64,000 nucleotides of DNA from Bradyrhizobium betae (lineage in GTDB: Bacteria; Pseudomonadota; Alphaproteobacteria; Rhizobiales; Xanthobacteraceae). Numbering within the stretch: position 1 is the stretch's first letter; the number at the start of each line of letters is the position of its first letter. Under the pieces are notes generated by a model, which saw only the letters and a program-made list of their open reading frames with translations, had not been told where the DNA came from and made no database searches. A program made the translations under genes and the position numbers. The stretch lies in contig NZ_MZXW01000004.1 in the NCBI RefSeq assembly GCF_004123905.1, positions 186,001 through 250,000 on the forward strand. Direction: 5' to 3'. Shown in pieces: positions 63,115-64,000 of the stretch.

Positions 63115-64000
63115 CTAGCTCTTGCTGTCCGGCCGGCGCAAATAATCCTCGGTGGTTCGGGGCGGCGCGCGCTCCGGCACGCCCTCGAACGGATCGAACT
63201 GCTGCTCGCTCATCACGATCACGCGACAATCCGCGCACATCCTGATGGCGTCGAGACGCTTGTTGCCGGCCGGATACATCCAATGCCGGCCCTCCAGCTT
63301 CGTTGCGATCCGATCAATCGTGCTTTTCACGCCGAACGCCGTGCCGCAGCGGATGCACAGCGCAGGCTCTTCCTCCTTGATCACAACAGCGGACGCGCGG
63401 CCGGCGCGGAAATCGATCTGGGGCTTGAGCGTGATGACCTTCTCGGGACAGGTGCTCTGGCAGAGGCCGCATTGCACGCAGGCATCTTCGACGAGTTTGA
63501 GCACCGGGCGTTCGGGATCGTCGCGAAGCGCGCCGGTCGGGCAGGCAGAAACGCAGGAGAGACACAGCGTACATCCGTCGGTATTGACGCTCACCGCACC
63601 GATCGGCGCCCCCCGGGGTAGCACAATGACATCGACCGGCTTCGGCGCGAGGCGATGCAGTTCGCTCAGGGCAAAGCGAAGCAGGTCGCGCCGCTTGCCG
63701 ACGGTCCTGAATGTCGCAGGCGTCTTCACCGCAGCAAAGTGCCCGACGCCCCTCAGTCGCTCCAGCAGTGCATCGGGATCATCCGTTTCGATCGCCGCGA
63801 CCCGGCGCCCTTCAAATCCGAGGCCCGCGAGGATGGCCTCTGCCATGTTGATCGTCTGCGTGAGACCGGTCACATCATGCCGCGGCTTGCCGCGGAGCAA
63901 AAACCGGAACGCGGATGCCCCATAGGCAAAGGCGCCGATGACGGCCTCGAGCCCGACCTGCGTCACCTCGTTGACGGCAAGAGGGATGACTTGCGCAGGC
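63115..64000 (-). CDS. 4Fe-4S ferredoxin-type protein (5' end outside window)
   Basis: The frame runs from the right edge to TAG at 63115, so the start is missing; a GTG at 63966 is in frame but upstream codons continue the same frame. It contains two 4Fe-4S motifs, CTLCLSCVSACPTGA and CVQCGLCQSTCPEKV, plus two further CxxC pairs (CIRC and CADC), hence up to three clusters or an additional metal site. The N-terminal part holds NADH/redox-type sequence (HDVTGLTQTINMAEAILAGL). It is convergent with the cytochrome fusion gene. Possibly part of a formate-dehydrogenase-linked electron chain, not proven. Confidence 0.82.
   Translation of the reverse strand, partial: PAQVIPLAVNEVTQVGLEAVIGAFAYGASAFRFLLRGKPRHDVTGLTQTINMAEAILAGLGFEGRRVAAIETDDPDALLERLRGVGHFAAVKTPATFRTVGKRRDLLRFALSELHRLAPKPVDVIVLPRGAPIGAVSVNTDGCTLCLSCVSACPTGALRDDPERPVLKLVEDACVQCGLCQSTCPEKVITLKPQIDFRAGRASAVVIKEEEPALCIRCGTAFGVKSTIDRIATKLEGRHWMYPAGNKRLDAIRMCADCRVIVMSEQQFDPFEGVPERAPPRTTEDYLRRPDSKS

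Overview
The window is high-GC DNA with dense, ATGA-coupled operons. It looks like an alphaproteobacterium of the Bradyrhizobium / Nitrobacteraceae type. Supporting signs are DUF992, DUF3551 and DUF6894 small proteins, a CpaE/CpaF/TadBC pilus operon with TadE/TadG-like minor pilins, an Mrp-type antiporter, and a large CoA-dependent catabolic cluster. The genus is inferred from protein character; no rRNA gene is present to confirm it. There are no complete tRNA or rRNA genes, no CRISPR array, and no intact insertion sequence.

Layout. (1) 1-10.8 kb, + strand: a Tad/Flp pilus assembly operon (cpaB end, cpaE/tadZ, cpaF/tadA, tadB, tadC, an isoprenylcysteine-methyltransferase-like membrane enzyme, tadE-like, tadG-like, tadE-like, secretin cpaC, a lipoprotein, a TPR lipoprotein). 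(2) 10.8-28 kb, mostly - strand: a stress and membrane-homeostasis block. It holds a decayed muconate cycloisomerase fragment, an Arg/Trp-rich Tat-signal mini-protein coupled to an HdeD-like protein, an RND pump with adaptor, DUF992, an AI-2E-type permease, an APC antiporter, a Bax-inhibitor-1 protein, a DUF1269 protein and an mnhE-F-G-(DUF4040+B)-C-D cation/proton antiporter operon without a full MnhA. (3) 28-40 kb, + strand: a second RND adaptor/pump pair, an arginine antiporter with arginine deiminase, an outer-membrane protein, and a sensor kinase followed by two tandem NarL-type regulators. (4) 39.9-52.3 kb: an HxlR repressor facing a catabolic series (GSH-dependent isomerase-like, acyl-CoA ligase, SDR, two acyl-CoA dehydrogenases, thiolase, nitronate-monooxygenase-like flavoprotein, maleylacetate-reductase-like dehydrogenase, orphan LivK-like binding protein, GST-like, second SDR). 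(5) 52.4-59.1 kb: a divergent MarR-controlled peptide/nickel-type ABC transporter with a creatininase-family hydrolase. It ends inside the 3' half of a tRNA gene with anticodon CAT. (6) 59.3-64 kb: small exported proteins, a secreted methyltransferase-like protein, a WD40-cytochrome c fusion, and the C-terminal part of an iron-sulfur protein that runs off the window.

How the genes work together. Region 1 builds a tight-adherence pilus. Regions 2-3 combine functions that move protons, cations, arginine and toxic compounds, consistent with pH and envelope stress. Region 4 is the best candidate for an undescribed pathway: two near-identical dyads sit inside well-formed divergent promoters, and the gene content implies activation of a carboxylate to a CoA ester, oxidation and thiolysis with glutathione-linked steps. 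Its enzyme types resemble the actinobacterial KstR2/ring-degradation set, but without the hydrolytic ring-opening genes. Region 5 is a compact uptake-plus-amidohydrolase module with two copies of the dyad GTTCCGTWTGGAAC in the divergent promoter. Its tRNA-derived edge suggests it was acquired or rearranged.
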